NCBI RefSeq assembly: GCF_023278565.1
Contig: NC_064672.1
Location: 2,356,001-2,420,000, forward strand
Direction: 5' to 3'
Source: Colletotrichum lupini
Taxonomy: Eukaryota; Ascomycota; Sordariomycetes; Glomerellales; Glomerellaceae
Length of the DNA: 64,000 nt
Under the pieces are notes generated by a model that had not been told where the DNA came from, did no database searches, and saw nothing but the letters and a program-made list of their open reading frames with translations. Both the position numbers and the translations under genes were made by a program. Shown here piece by piece: positions 34,524 to 44,611 of this stretch. How positions within the stretch are numbered: the stretch's first letter is position 1; each line of letters opens with the position of its first letter.

Positions 34524-36157
34524 ATGGCGCCCAAGGCTTCCGCTCTGTTGGCCGGCCTTGCTGTCTTCGGCACCGGCACCGGCAGCAGCGCCGGCGGTGT
34601 CGTGAATGCAGCTGGCGGTGTTGATCTGAGCTGGTACGCGCCCGCTCGCACAGAGGTCAATAATTTGACCGCCGTGATCAACGGCAAGGGTGTCTGGGGT
34701 TTCATTTATGACACCTCGGAGACTCCCGACGACAGGTACGGGCAGTACAACTGGTGCAACATGCCGCATGTGCGCAAGACGGAGTATGTGAAGCCGTCGG
34801 TTGAGTACGAGCTCAAGTACGTGGAATTAGTGAGTAAACGAACCGAGCCCCTTTCTACTGCTTCCTTTTCCATTTCCACTTCCTCTTGCTCAAACACTGA
34901 CTTATCCATAAGGTTCACCGCCACCACAAACGCACGCCCTACGCCTCCAACGCCTTCCCCGTGGAGCCCTACCAGTGGAACTGCGACGACCAAGGACTCT
35001 TCTATTACGGCGAGCCCTTTGCCAGCAGCAACAAGCCGGCAAAGACCTACTGGAAGGTCTACATCTCCCCCGTCAATCCCTTCGTCCCCGCGGGCTGGAT
35101 AGGAACCTGCCAGTTTCCCCAGATCACCGCCCAGGGCCTCGACGACTCCTGGGTTCACGGCGCCGACCTCTACGGCGTCTACCACGATCTCCTAGGCTTC
35201 ATCCCCGGCCATGACACCGTCAACTCGCCCGAGTGGCACCGCAAGATCAAGTACCGCGTCACCAACAACCAAATCACCAGCCAGGTCGCCGGCATGGTCG
35301 TCAACGGCATGTGGGCCGCCACCGACTCCCTCCAGCTCAACATCCAGGCCGCCGGCGTCGACTCCCTCGAACCGCAGTACCCCTGCCCCGCCGGCTACGC
35401 CCTCTTCAACCGCATAAGATCCGCCTCCAACGCCGCCTGGGCCCAGCACCTCGCCGCCGCCGGCCCCCTCTACGCCGTTCTCGACGACATCTCGGGCGTC
35501 CCCGCCGACGACGAGGGCTTCCACGCCTCGCTGGACCACTACTACGACAACCTCTCCGCCCGCCAGTGCCACGATAAGCCCTTCCCCTGCAAGCTCGTCG
35601 GCGGCGCCAACTCCACCACCTGCGTCACGCAGGACCTTGCCGACGCCGCCTACCGCCTGGGCCACTGGGAGTACTCCCAGCTCTACCGCGACAGCCCCGA
35701 CTCCCTCGCCGCCAGCGTCGCGGCGTGGGGCGTCTGGGTCGCCGAGCTCGCCGTCCACCTGCGCGCCGTCGTCGACGGCACGAGCGAGACAATCTACTTC
35801 CACAACGTCGCGCACGACGGCTCCGTCTCGCGGCTGCTGTCTATTCTGCAGCTCGACCACATGGTCTGGCCCGGCATGGGCTCCGAGGTCGTCTTTGAGC
35901 TGTACAAGAAGCGCGGGGCGGACGACGGCGGCGAAGGCGGCGCCGCCAAGAGCCCTCCCGCGGCCGCATCCACATCCACGCCTGGCTCGGTTGAGAGTGG
36001 CTGGTACGTCAGAGTCCTCTGGGGCGGCCAGGTCCTCAAGTCGTCCCATCCGGCACTGGGCCTGATGGATATGGTACCCGTCGAGACGCTGCTGTCGTAC
36101 TTTGATGGGTTGGTAGGAGAGAACGCCAGCCTGATCAAGGGCAAATGCGCGTCTTGA
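34524..36157 (+). CDS. Secreted histidine acid phosphatase family protein
   Basis: Exons 34524-34829 and 34913-36157 join in frame to about 516 residues. The histidine-phosphatase signature is spread across the join as VHRHHKRTP (RHxxRxP with His instead of the usual Gly). The C-terminal partner is HNVAHDGSVSRLL, whose HD provides the proton donor. A signal peptide (MAPKASALLAGLAVFGTG) precedes the mature chain. Several Cys residues (for example CPAGYA, CHDKPFPC, CVTQDL) and Asn-X-Ser/Thr sites fit a secreted glycoprotein. It probably acts as an extracellular or wall acid phosphatase in phosphate scavenging. An upstream in-frame ATG at 34407 would add 39 residues with a hydrophobic stretch, so a membrane-anchored form is possible. 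It converges with BET4 (190 bp between stops). Confidence 0.85.
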
Positions 36158-36347
36158 GCGTTCTGTGTGGTGCTCATATGGTTCGCCGGGAAGTGGCCAT
36201 CCCCTTTTCAGCACGTAGAAACGCCCCAGTGTATACTTAGCTCGCCGCTGTACCTAATACATAATGATAGTCGACCTTGCCCCTCGTGGCGCCCCCGCTC
36301 GCTTTGGATCACACAAGGTTTGAGCATAGTATTTTCTCTTTGAAAGG

Positions 36348-37818
36348 CTAGAGTAGACTACACTCCTTCTCGAGGTCCGTCCAACGCCCATTACGCATAG
36401 GGTCCAGCTGGCGCACTTTGGTCATCCACGTTTGTAATTCTTCCGTCTCTTCTTCGTTGAGTTCTCTTCCTTCAACGCGCGGCAGCGCCCTCATGTAGTC
36501 CAGCAGCGCCTTGTATATCCACGTAATGTCATCGTAGTCTTCCAAAAGGTCCTTGATATCTGCAATCTCCCGCCTCACGTAGGATGCCTTTTCCGTACTT
36601 GACAGACTCGGCGCGATCTTGGGCCGGCCATCTGGCTCGGTCATGTTCTGGACAAGGAAATGGTGGTAGAACCAGAGAGACTGGTCTTCTGGGCCCACGT
36701 TTAGTGCTTCACGGACGAGATCGAGCTCTGCTCTTCGTTAGCCTACTTCTCACTCGTAAACTCCATGAGAGTATGTATGCGTATAGGGTCATCCTTACCG
36801 TCTTCCAGAAACTTTTGCCGCGCCGCGTCGTCGGCGCCGCGCTCCTCTAGCAGGCGGGGTATCAGGTTGGAGCGGTTATGCCACGCCGAGAAGTTGGACA
36901 GGTCCGTGTTGATCATCTTTGTCGTGTACGCGAACTCGGCCTCGACCAGGCTCGCGCCGTCGAGCGCCGCGCTTTCGAGGGTGGCGACGACTTTGCGCCG
37001 GTAGCCCCAGGCGTGGAAATTGCGGCGGTCCTTGGTCAGCATCTTGGAGACCAGGCCGAGCTCCTCCTCCCATATGCGACGGGCGATGGGTTTGGGTAGT
37101 ATATCGATAGCCTGCTGGAGGAGCCAGGAGCGGTATTTCCAGATCCAGTAGCTCTTTGGGAACTCCAGAAGGAGGGGGATCGTGAACATGAGCTCGTTCT
37201 TGAGGGTGTCGACCACCTTTTCGTCGTTGACCGGCGGCGGCGGCGGCAGCTGCTCATCAGCTGTTGTACCACTCTTCCCACTCCCTGGGACCGGTGGGGA
37301 CGCGTGGCCTGGCGGGATCACGGTCGAGGAAGAGGGCGACGCAGCGGCGGAGGACGGAGGCGGAGTGCATGCTGCTGATGAACTCGCGGGCGGCGCCGAC
37401 GGCGACGGCCCAGGCGAGGGTCTTGATAATGATCCACAGGTTAGGCAGCGCCTGCGGACGTTCCATGCCGTGTAGTGCTCCGGGTTCAGGCGCAGGAGCT
37501 TCGTGGTCAGGGCGAGGGTGGCCGGGTCGGCCGGGTCGGCGGGCCGCGGCGAGGCGCGGAGGAGGGCGTCTTCGAGGGCGCGGAGGTTGGCGATCTTTGC
37601 GAGGTCGGCCTGGAGCTGGGCTTCGGTTCGTGGTTTCCGGGCTGTGCGGGCTATGCCGTGCTGTTCGTTTTTGGATGGTGAGCTTTGTGAATATGGGAGG
37701 GAATGGGGCGTGTGTAGATGGTCTTGGCGGTTATGGGGTGTTTGGAGATGGGATGGAGGTGTTGTTTGATGGATAGAGGGACGCTGGGTTGGGAGGTGGT
37801 GATACTTACGCTTTCCAT
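36348..37818 (-). CDS. BET4: Rab geranylgeranyltransferase (type II) alpha subunit
   Basis: Structural subunit of the enzyme that attaches geranylgeranyl groups to C-terminal cysteines of Rab GTPases. Exons 37818-37810 (three codons, MES), 37660-36799 and 36727-36348 join in frame to about 416 residues. The N-terminus MESHGIARTARKPRTEAQ is typical of the family. The prenyltransferase alpha repeats are recognisable: NPEHYTAWNVRRR, FPKSYWIWKYRSWLL, RRNFHAWGYRRKV, LSNFSAWHNRSNLIPRL and QSLWFYHHFLV. Between repeats 1 and 2 sits a linker of about 60 residues rich in Ser, Pro and Ala (residues about 90-150), longer than in yeast but usual in filamentous fungi. No frameshift is needed. The first coding exon is only 9 bp, so the start depends on the 149-bp first intron. 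Confidence 0.93.
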
Positions 37819-38799
37819 GGGGATCTGAGGGGTGCTCTATGAGAGCGGGATGATCTGACAGGAAAAGGGGAGGTCGATCAGGGAGGACGGAGAGAAATTA
37901 CAGTCTGCTCAAGGTCAAGTTTGGGGGCCGGGGGGTTGAAGGCGCTGTGAGCTCTGGGTGGCATGAAGCTGATACGGGAACTTGCGGCAGCGCGGGCGGC
38001 GCGCGCTAGAGCAGGGATTCCCCACTGCCCCGTCACATCCCTCAAAGTACGTCAATTTAGCCAGTGGCCCGAGCTCCCGGTGAAGAAGACCCCGAGCACC
38101 GTCGTACGTACTTCCCCACGTGCTACCTGCCTAGGTAGGTTACCTATCTTAGATACGGTAGGTACCTTATTACCACTTTCCTCGAGCAGTTGTCTTACAC
38201 CTCCACTTGTTGCCTCATCACTGTAACAAAGCTGATTACGGACTAGGTACCTCATTCAAGGGCGAGTGCCAAGTCAGGCCTGAATGCATTTTTTTGTATG
38301 GCCTGGGTAATAGAGATGAAGAGCGTCTCGAAAATGAAAAGGCTGAACCTTACCACCCGGCCTGGGAGTCGAGGTCGTGTTCTTAGTTGGTTATCCAGAC
38401 GGGGAATCAACAGTATCACCCCTCCTATTGCTTGCAGACTACGGGATAAAATCAGGCTTTCACCATTCTTCTTCCATCTTGTTGTTCAACACTACCCTTA
38501 TGCTCCTAGTTGTTGCCTTAGTCCACACTTTCTGTTCCGCTACCACGTTATTCAGCTGTCGCACAAGACTGAGCTAGCCATGATCTGAATCAATTCGATC
38601 AGCTTTGGCCAGAGCTTAAAACCATCGCACCTGAGAAAGAGCTGACCAAGCTGACCTGCACAGCTTCCTGTGACGACACTAGCTACTGACGTCTATACAA
38701 TGACACACCGATCTACTTGGCCTCCTTTCCCTTGCTCTTCTTCTTCTTCTTCTTTGTCTTCACCATCCGCCCCCCTAAGAAATCATCTCTCCCTAGGAC
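37819..38799. promoter_or_regulatory. Divergent promoter region between BET4 and AMA1
   Basis: About 980 bp. It contains another CCTAGGTAGG/GGTAGGTACC cluster at 38131-38166 and short frames of no recognised identity. An upstream exon of AMA1 may lie in the right part, because the codon before the proposed AMA1 ATG follows a possible acceptor (CCTAG). Confidence 0.45.
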
Positions 38800-40705
38800 A
38801 TGCATCGCTACATCCCTCGACGAGACGGAACTCCCCTCTCTGAAAAGATCCGCATGAAGCAAGACCATCAGCCACGGCCTACTATATCGCCTGCCTGCCG
38901 TCCCGTCCCCGCTCCCGTCTCCGTCGTTGGACCGTCGGTCTTGTCCCCAACTTCTTACAAGCGCCCCTCTCCGGCCTCGTCTACTCCCTGTAGACGAATT
39001 AGAACAAATTTCTTTGGGCCACGGCCGAAGGAAGAGGAGGAACACCAACGACACGAAGAGAGATTGGCTGAAGCCTTGGACATCGATAAGGCTGCCAAGA
39101 TCCTCGATTTCAGGGTTCGGCCGGCCCGAGCACTGAGGACAGAGTATACAACCCAGGCAATCGCATCTTCCACGGGTAAGTTGGGGGTTTCTAACGACCA
39201 TCTGTGCTTCATTAAGCTTACACTCCTTGTTAGACTCAATCAAATTACAACGCAGCCTGCCAGCGGCGCCGTACAAAGTCCTCCAAGCGCCGGGCCTCGA
39301 GGATGACTATTACCGCTCGCCCTTGGCCTACTCTTCTACCTGCCGATGCTTAGCTGTGGCTCTGGGAAACACCGTCTACCGATGGTCGGAATGGCATGAT
39401 CCCCAGCCTGTCTACCGCACTCCTCACCAGCGACATACGAGCCTGACATCTCTGTCATTTTCCTCAACCGAGGGAAACAAGGCCATTCTGGCCTTTGCAC
39501 GCAAGGACGGTTACTTTGGTCTTCTGTCGTTCATTGACGAAATGCTTCCGCGGTTTTGGTTTTACCACCCGTTTCCGATCGAGTGTGTCAGCTAGCGGCC
39601 ATCAGTGACGAAAAGACCATCCCAAAACCCCTTCATCTCGAGTGCTACAGTGCCAACAGAGGACCTTCTGGTTGGCGATGGTCGAGGAAACATCCTGCAC
39701 TATATCGTTGAGTGGCCCAGCTTGTGGGAGGTATCCCGTGACACTTGGTTTGGTAAAGTGACGCCCGTTGCCAAGATTGCAGCGCATACCTCGCAGATTT
39801 GTGCACTAGTCTGGTCTCCCGATGGTCAAGACTTTGTTTCCGGGAGCAACGACAACACGGCCTGCTACTTTGAGATACAACGATTGGACAAACAGCACAG
39901 GGACCACAACTCATCCAGGACTCAGACCCGTAAAAGCCGCCGGTCAAAAAGTGATTGGAGCCTGCCAGGAAGAGATAACATGTACTCTCGACCAAAAGAG
40001 TATGAAACGAGCGGCAATGGATCGAGCCCCGGCGTGGAGACCATGTTCGACGTCACTCCGATAAGTACAACAATCGAGGCTGGTGTTATTGGAGGCATCC
40101 CTAGAACGATACAAGCGCCTACAGAGGACTTGCGAGTGTTCAAAAGAGGAATGGAAACGCACTGTTGGCGACATGAGGCTGCAATAAAGGCAATCGCATT
40201 CTGCCCCTGGCAGAACGGGCTCGTTGCCACCGGCGGCGGCTTGGGTGACAAGTGCATCCACTTCTTCCACACGACGTCTAGCACACCACTGGCCACCATC
40301 GATGTCGGTGCGCAGGTCACCTCATTGATCTGGTCTACGACACGGCGGGAAATAGCAGCTACGTTTGGCTACAGCCATGGCTATGCGCAAACCGAGCACC
40401 CATATCGTCTTATTGTCTTCAGCTGGCCGTCTTGTCGGCAAGTCGGAGCTATTGCTTGGGCGGGTGGCCCACGGGCCTTATACGCCATTCCGTACCCAGG
40501 AGGACCATCAGATGCACTCAAGGGAAGTCGTACGGCAAAAGAAGGAACCATTGTCGTGGCATCGAGCGACGAGACTCTCAAGTTTCATGAAGTCTGGCAG
40601 GACAAGCCAAAATCGACTACCGGAGGCGCCGTTGGGATGTTGGGCGGTAGTGACATTCTCGAGGCACTTGGTGGGATCGATAAGGATGGAGACGTCATTC
40701 GATAA
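38800..40705 (+). pseudogene. AMA1: Meiotic APC/C activator of the Cdc20/Cdh1 family, with in-frame TAG
   Basis: WD40 substrate adaptor that activates the anaphase-promoting complex during meiosis. Exons 38800-39175 and 39234-40705 join in frame. Near the N-terminus is a C-box (HRYIPRR). SLPAAPYKVLQAPGLEDDYY is the hallmark entry to the Cdc20-family propeller, followed by WD-type stretches (LAVALGNTVYRWSE, ICALVWSPDGQDFVSGSNDN, IKAIAFCPWQNGLVATGGG). The chain ends GDVIR, the Ile-Arg tail that docks on APC3. The frame is broken by one TAG at 39593-39595 inside PIECVS-stop-RPSVTKRPS, where related proteins as I recall them have Trp. Reading is otherwise open for about 370 codons after it. A single G-to-A change from TGG explains it; no intron of realistic size removes it. 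It could be a recent null allele, read-through or a sequence error. An upstream exon may be missing. Confidence 0.85.
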
Positions 40706-41330
40706 GTCGCGAGAGGAGATAGCTGCTTGCTTCAAGGAATCGTCAAGTTTACAAGCAATGTCAAGTCGTGTTGAAGTATTCGTCCCGTTGACACACTACT
40801 AGAGCCCTATTTACATACAAAGGTGGAGTGCATGCATCATCAACCTGGAAGGTCGACGTGGACAACACGCAAAGCACTGTAGTTCTAGGCCCCCATTTAC
40901 TCAGCTAGTTAGGTGACCTCCAAACCACCGGAGGCGCTAATACCCCAGGCACCCTTGAAAGCATACCGACTCAAAGACCCCTGTCACTACGGCGCCGCCT
41001 ACATACACAGAAACGTAACTCACAGTCCTTGTTGCGGACGACCTGACGTCCTGAGCGCTTGTCTCACAACCCCCGTCTCCGTCCATCCCCCCGTTCCCCA
41101 GCGCATGAACACCTCCAAAACCTCCCCCGAATCCGCAACCACTCCGGACCATTCAGGAACAACGTTTGCACCCATCGTCATCCCTTCCAATCTAAACCTC
41201 CTGCTTGTGAACTCTGCCATCCACTACGAGCATCGGTCGGCAATCGTAACACACACATACACCTCACGGGAAATCAACTCCAAAATCTATCCCCACAGAG
41301 ACATTCGCGACTACACAACAGACCAAGAAC
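40706..41330. other. Intergenic region between AMA1 and SYN8
   Basis: About 625 bp holding the AMA1 3' UTR and the SYN8 promoter and leader. No further signal was recognised. Confidence 0.45.
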
Positions 41331-42354
41331 ATGTCCACCCTGAACCAGCTTTACCTGCTCGCCGACCACGTCAAGCTCTCCCTCCTGGAGCGCCAGCGCG
41401 CCCTGTCGCTCAACCTCGACGCCGACACCCAGGACGGACACATCTCTCGCTCGCTCGACCAATTCAAAGATGGCCTGGAAGCATTAGACGCCGAGGCCAA
41501 GCGCCTGCAGGGTACCGGCGATGAGAGGTGAGCTTCCTCCTCCTTTGGTCCTGTCCCCTTACCTATACGACGGAATCCTCCAGAACCGACGTTCAGGCCG
41601 GAATTTTCTCCGAGTTCTGCGCGAGAGCATCGTGGCCCATTTTCTGTGCGTTATACGGTATGCTAACCTGGACGCTACTTCCCGCAGCGCCGCCCTGAAC
41701 ATCACCGACTCCCTCCCCGCGCTGCAGAAGCAATTCTCAGACCTGACCTCCCAATTCCACGGGTTCTCGAACCCCTCCACCTCCTCCACCACAACCTCGC
41801 CAAACGACCCCTCCCTCGCCGCCGACTTTGACGCCGCCCAGTCCACGAAACCCCTCAAGGGCTCCCTTCGGGGCCTCCCCGGCGGTGCCGCCGCCGCAAA
41901 CAACAGCAAGACCGTCCGCTTCACCGATTCCCCCGGCGCCGCAGCAGCAGCAGCCGAAGAAGACGCCGCCGCCGCAGCACTCTTCGGCCCCGGCCGGTAC
42001 CGCGACGACCCGGCCGACACGGCGGGCTACCGCGACCAGGCCGAGGGCATGGACAACCAGCAGATCCACGCGTACCACTCGCAAATCATGCGCGACCAGG
42101 ACGACCACCTGGACCGGCTGGGCGAGTCCATCGGGCGGCAGAGGGAGCTGAGCATGCAGATCGGCGACGAGCTCGACTCGCACGTCGCCATGCTGGACGA
42201 GGTGGACGAGGTCGTGGACCGGCACCAGGGCCGGCTCGACCGGGCGCGCCGGTCGCTGGGGAAGGTCGCGCGGGACGCTGGGGAGAATAAGCAGATGATG
42301 ACGATTGTCGTGCTCATCATCATTCTGGTTTTGCTGATTGCCATTCTGAAATGA
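41331..42354 (+). CDS. SYN8: Syntaxin-8-like Qc-SNARE
   Basis: Tail-anchored SNARE for endosomal or vacuolar fusion. Exons 41331-41527 and 41688-42354 join in frame (DESAALNITDSL) to about 287 residues. The N-terminal part (MSTLNQLYLLADHVKLSLLERQRALSL) is helical. The middle is a low-complexity linker with runs of Ser/Thr and Ala (about residues 90-160). The SNARE motif runs from DDHLDRLGESIGRQRELSM through QIGDELDSHVAMLDEVDEVV, with a Gln at the zero layer as in Q-SNAREs. It is followed directly by the tail anchor MMTIVVLIIILVLLIAILK at the very C-terminus. Start and length fit fungal Syn8 proteins. It is convergent with the metallophosphoesterase gene, with a tRNA gene between them. Confidence 0.9.
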
Positions 42355-42897
42355 TGAGCGAGGGCATGAAAGGATGAAAGGATGGGGAAGAGAGAAGCGG
42401 CAGCGGCAGCGGCAGCGGATGGGTCATAGTCATGCACGGGCAGCCTCTCTTTGATTTTTGTCTGTTTCGTTGGGGTTTCCCTCTTTGGTTTGGGACCCGT
42501 CCTCGTCAGAGAGACAGGCGCGGGAGACATATAGGTACTTGTTTAAAGTCTTTCGAGTATAAGGCGCATAGCATGGTTTGGCGTTTTAGGAGTCTTTCTT
42601 TCAATCAGAGTCAATTTCTTCGTCTATCATAGCAATCATTCTTTAGATATCTCTCGGACATGTATTCCGACGGGATCCGCGAAGAAAGCCTACGCGGCCC
42701 CAGGTGAACTAGAAGGAGAGGGCCAACGTAACTGAATGGTTGATCCACATTTTGGTAATGTATCACCATGAACGTGAATGCGCTCCTGCAAAAGGTACGC
42801 ATTTGGAAGAGTTTCATCTTCATTTTGCCATCATTGAGCCTTCATATATGCACTCCGACCCACCGAATCTCGAAGCCACCAAAGTAGTTTCATCGTC

Positions 42898-42981
42898 GGT
42901 CTATTAGTCTAGTTGGTTAGGACGTCGGATTCTGATTCTCAGAACCTTCCGTAGGCCCAGGTTCGAATCCTGGATGGACCT
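42898..42981 (+). tRNA. tRNA-Gln (CUG) with an 11-nt intron
   Basis: The acceptor stem is GGTCTAT against ATGGACC with discriminator T, as in fungal tRNA-Gln. The D-arm is TAGTCTAGTTGGTTAGGA (A box). The T-arm is CCAGG-TTCGAAT-CCTGG (B box). The anticodon loop is TTCTGA followed by the intron after position 37. The 11-nt intron contains TCAGA, complementary to TCTGA of the anticodon loop. The anticodon stem has four pairs plus one T/T mismatch at 27/43. A different reading of the loop as TCT (Arg) fits the stem less well. Confidence 0.88.
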
Positions 42982-42988
42982 CTCTCCC

Positions 42989-42992
42989 TTTT
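42989..42992 (+). terminator. RNA polymerase III terminator of tRNA-Gln
   Basis: Four consecutive T residues, with the first seven bases after the tRNA. Confidence 0.75.
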
Positions 42993-43396
42993 GTCACTTT
43001 CGAATATGATTCCAATCTCGCGATAGTGATATTAGCATTCTTTTTGGGTTCATATTACATGAGGAACATTTTAGTTCGTTACTTGATGATGACGGGAGTT
43101 CAGGCGGTACTGCTGTGATGGCTTCACTCTATAAGGCCAAGCCTCACTTTGTTACAACATGCCAGTCTTGGCCCCGACGCCATGTCATTCTGCACATATT
43201 CAACATAGAATTGCTTCCATAATCGTCGTTCGACTGAGAACTATATCCGACGAGACTAACAGATGACAAGCCTCGTCGGGTCTTGGACAACGTTAACTTT
43301 AAACTCTTAGCTAGTAAAACCAACTCCCGCCTTCGCCCGTTTTCGAACAAAAAAGCCTATTGCAACTTTTCTCTCACACACACTTACACACACCTT

Positions 43397-44611
43397 CTAT
43401 ATCCTCACAACGATAGCCTCCCGCACCAAACGATCCCGAACGCCCCCAACAGCAGCAGCATTCACAAACACAGTCCTCCCCGTACCCCTCCGTCCCCCAT
43501 GCCACCACAGCACCCATCCCCAGACCAGCAAACACCAACCCAGAGCAAGCAAGGCCTTGAACCACGCCATCACCACATTGCCTACACGACGACCGATATT
43601 AACTCCAACACCACCACCACCACCGCTAGCAACCACGGCAAAAGCCTCGGCCTCCAACAAGACAACCGCCTCATACGCCGCCTGCAACCCGTCAAACGCC
43701 ACCGCCTCCCGCCCGCGACCGCAGTGCACGTGCCCAAAGACGTGCAGACGCGGCCGCGCCCGCCAGACTTCGGCCAGGAGCATTTCGCACCCCCAGTGGC
43801 CGCGCGGGTCGTCCATGTGGCCCTTTGGCGGCGCGTGGGTGACGAGAACGTCTGTCCCGGGAGGGATCGTGCCGCGCCAGGGGTCGGAGGTGGCGTTGTC
43901 GACGTCTGTCGTGCGCAAGGAAGAGGAGGAGGAGGAGCAATAGGGGGCGGCGCCGCCGGAGCGCGGGTACTGAAAGGCCCAGTTGCCGTGCCGCGGCGTA
44001 TACGGACTGCCGTAGACGCGAATCTCGCGGCCAGCGTACGTCCTGTCCCCGTCGTCGAGACGGCGCGGGGGTATCGTGAGCGTCGTTGCTGTGCGGTTTA
44101 GGTAGATGATGTCGCCCCAGCCCAGAGGTGAGCCGTCGTCGTCGTCGTCGTCTTCACCATCTCTGCGTGACATCGAGCTGCCCTCGCCGTCCCGTGACCG
44201 TCCACCAAGCTTGATCCCCTTGCCATACCCCTTATCCAAACACAGATCGTGATTCCCCGCCACGACGACCTTGAACCGGTGAGGCTGCGCCCGGATCCAC
44301 CCCAGCGCCTCCCGCAGCTCCCTCCTCGTGCCCGAGGCCGTGAGGTCGCCCGCGTGCACGAGGATGTCGCCCGGCGGCAGGCGCGGTTTGGTGTTGTGCG
44401 TGTCCGAGACGCAGACCACGGTCACGGCGTCGTCGTTTTTGTCGTTGCCGCTGCCGCTGCCGTACGTCACGGGGTGCGAAACGGGGAAAGAGTCGTAGAG
44501 GTATCTCGCACCTGTCGAGAGGGGGCTGGAGAGGAGACGGGTTGCTATCCCGTCGTCTTCTGGGCGGTTGAGGATGGCGTCCAGGCCGGATGAGGAGCGG
44601 GAGAGTGGCAT
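43397..44611 (-). CDS. Calcineurin-like metallophosphoesterase with hydrophobic C-terminus
   Basis: An intronless frame of 404 codons. All five metal-ligand blocks of the metallophosphoesterase fold are present in order: CVSDTHN, VHAGDLT, VVAGNHDLCLD, LVTHAPPKGH and HVFGHVHCGRG. The arrangement, including HWGCEMLLAEVWRARPRLHVFGH, matches the MPPED/UPF0046-like subgroup known in fungi as Ser/Thr phosphatase-like proteins. There is an acidic low-complexity insert (EDDDDDDGS) after GNHD. Near the C-terminus a hydrophobic stretch (VVMAWFKALLALGWCLLVWGWVLWW) predicts a membrane anchor. It is likely a phosphodiesterase or phosphatase tethered to a membrane; substrate unknown. The first ATG is used and no upstream in-frame ATG competes. 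Confidence 0.88.
   Translation of the reverse strand: MPLSRSSSGLDAILNRPEDDGIATRLLSSPLSTGARYLYDSFPVSHPVTYGSGSGNDKNDDAVTVVCVSDTHNTKPRLPPGDILVHAGDLTASGTRRELREALGWIRAQPHRFKVVVAGNHDLCLDKGYGKGIKLGGRSRDGEGSSMSRRDGEDDDDDDGSPLGWGDIIYLNRTATTLTIPPRRLDDGDRTYAGREIRVYGSPYTPRHGNWAFQYPRSGGAAPYCSSSSSSLRTTDVDNATSDPWRGTIPPGTDVLVTHAPPKGHMDDPRGHWGCEMLLAEVWRARPRLHVFGHVHCGRGREAVAFDGLQAAYEAVVLLEAEAFAVVASGGGGGVGVNIGRRVGNVVMAWFKALLALGWCLLVWGWVLWWHGGRRGTGRTVFVNAAAVGGVRDRLVREAIVVRI

Larger units (their letters stand above)
42355..43396. other. Convergent intergenic region containing tRNA-Gln
   Basis: About 1.04 kb between two convergent protein genes. Apart from the tRNA and its terminator nothing else is recognisable. 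Confidence 0.5.

Noticed and set aside
35192..36214. 340-codon open frame on the minus strand
   Set aside because: It lies exactly antisense to the GC-rich second exon of the acid phosphatase. Its Val/Gly/Ala-rich composition is what the complementary frame of C-ending codons produces.
37257..37475. Suspected frameshift in BET4 from several alternative frames
   Set aside because: One frame runs continuously from HGIARTARKP to MFTIPLLLEF through a Ser/Pro/Ala linker. Family motifs lie in the same frame on both sides.
38713..39276. 187-codon minus-strand frame ending in a poly-lysine tail
   Set aside because: Antisense to the AMA1 first exon. The poly-Lys comes from a TTC-rich tract and there is no domain.
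39550..39605. An intron that would remove the AMA1 TAG
   Set aside because: The possible GT-AG pairs around the TAG give introns of about 13-42 nt, too short, and the joins I tried lead to a stop or shift the frame.
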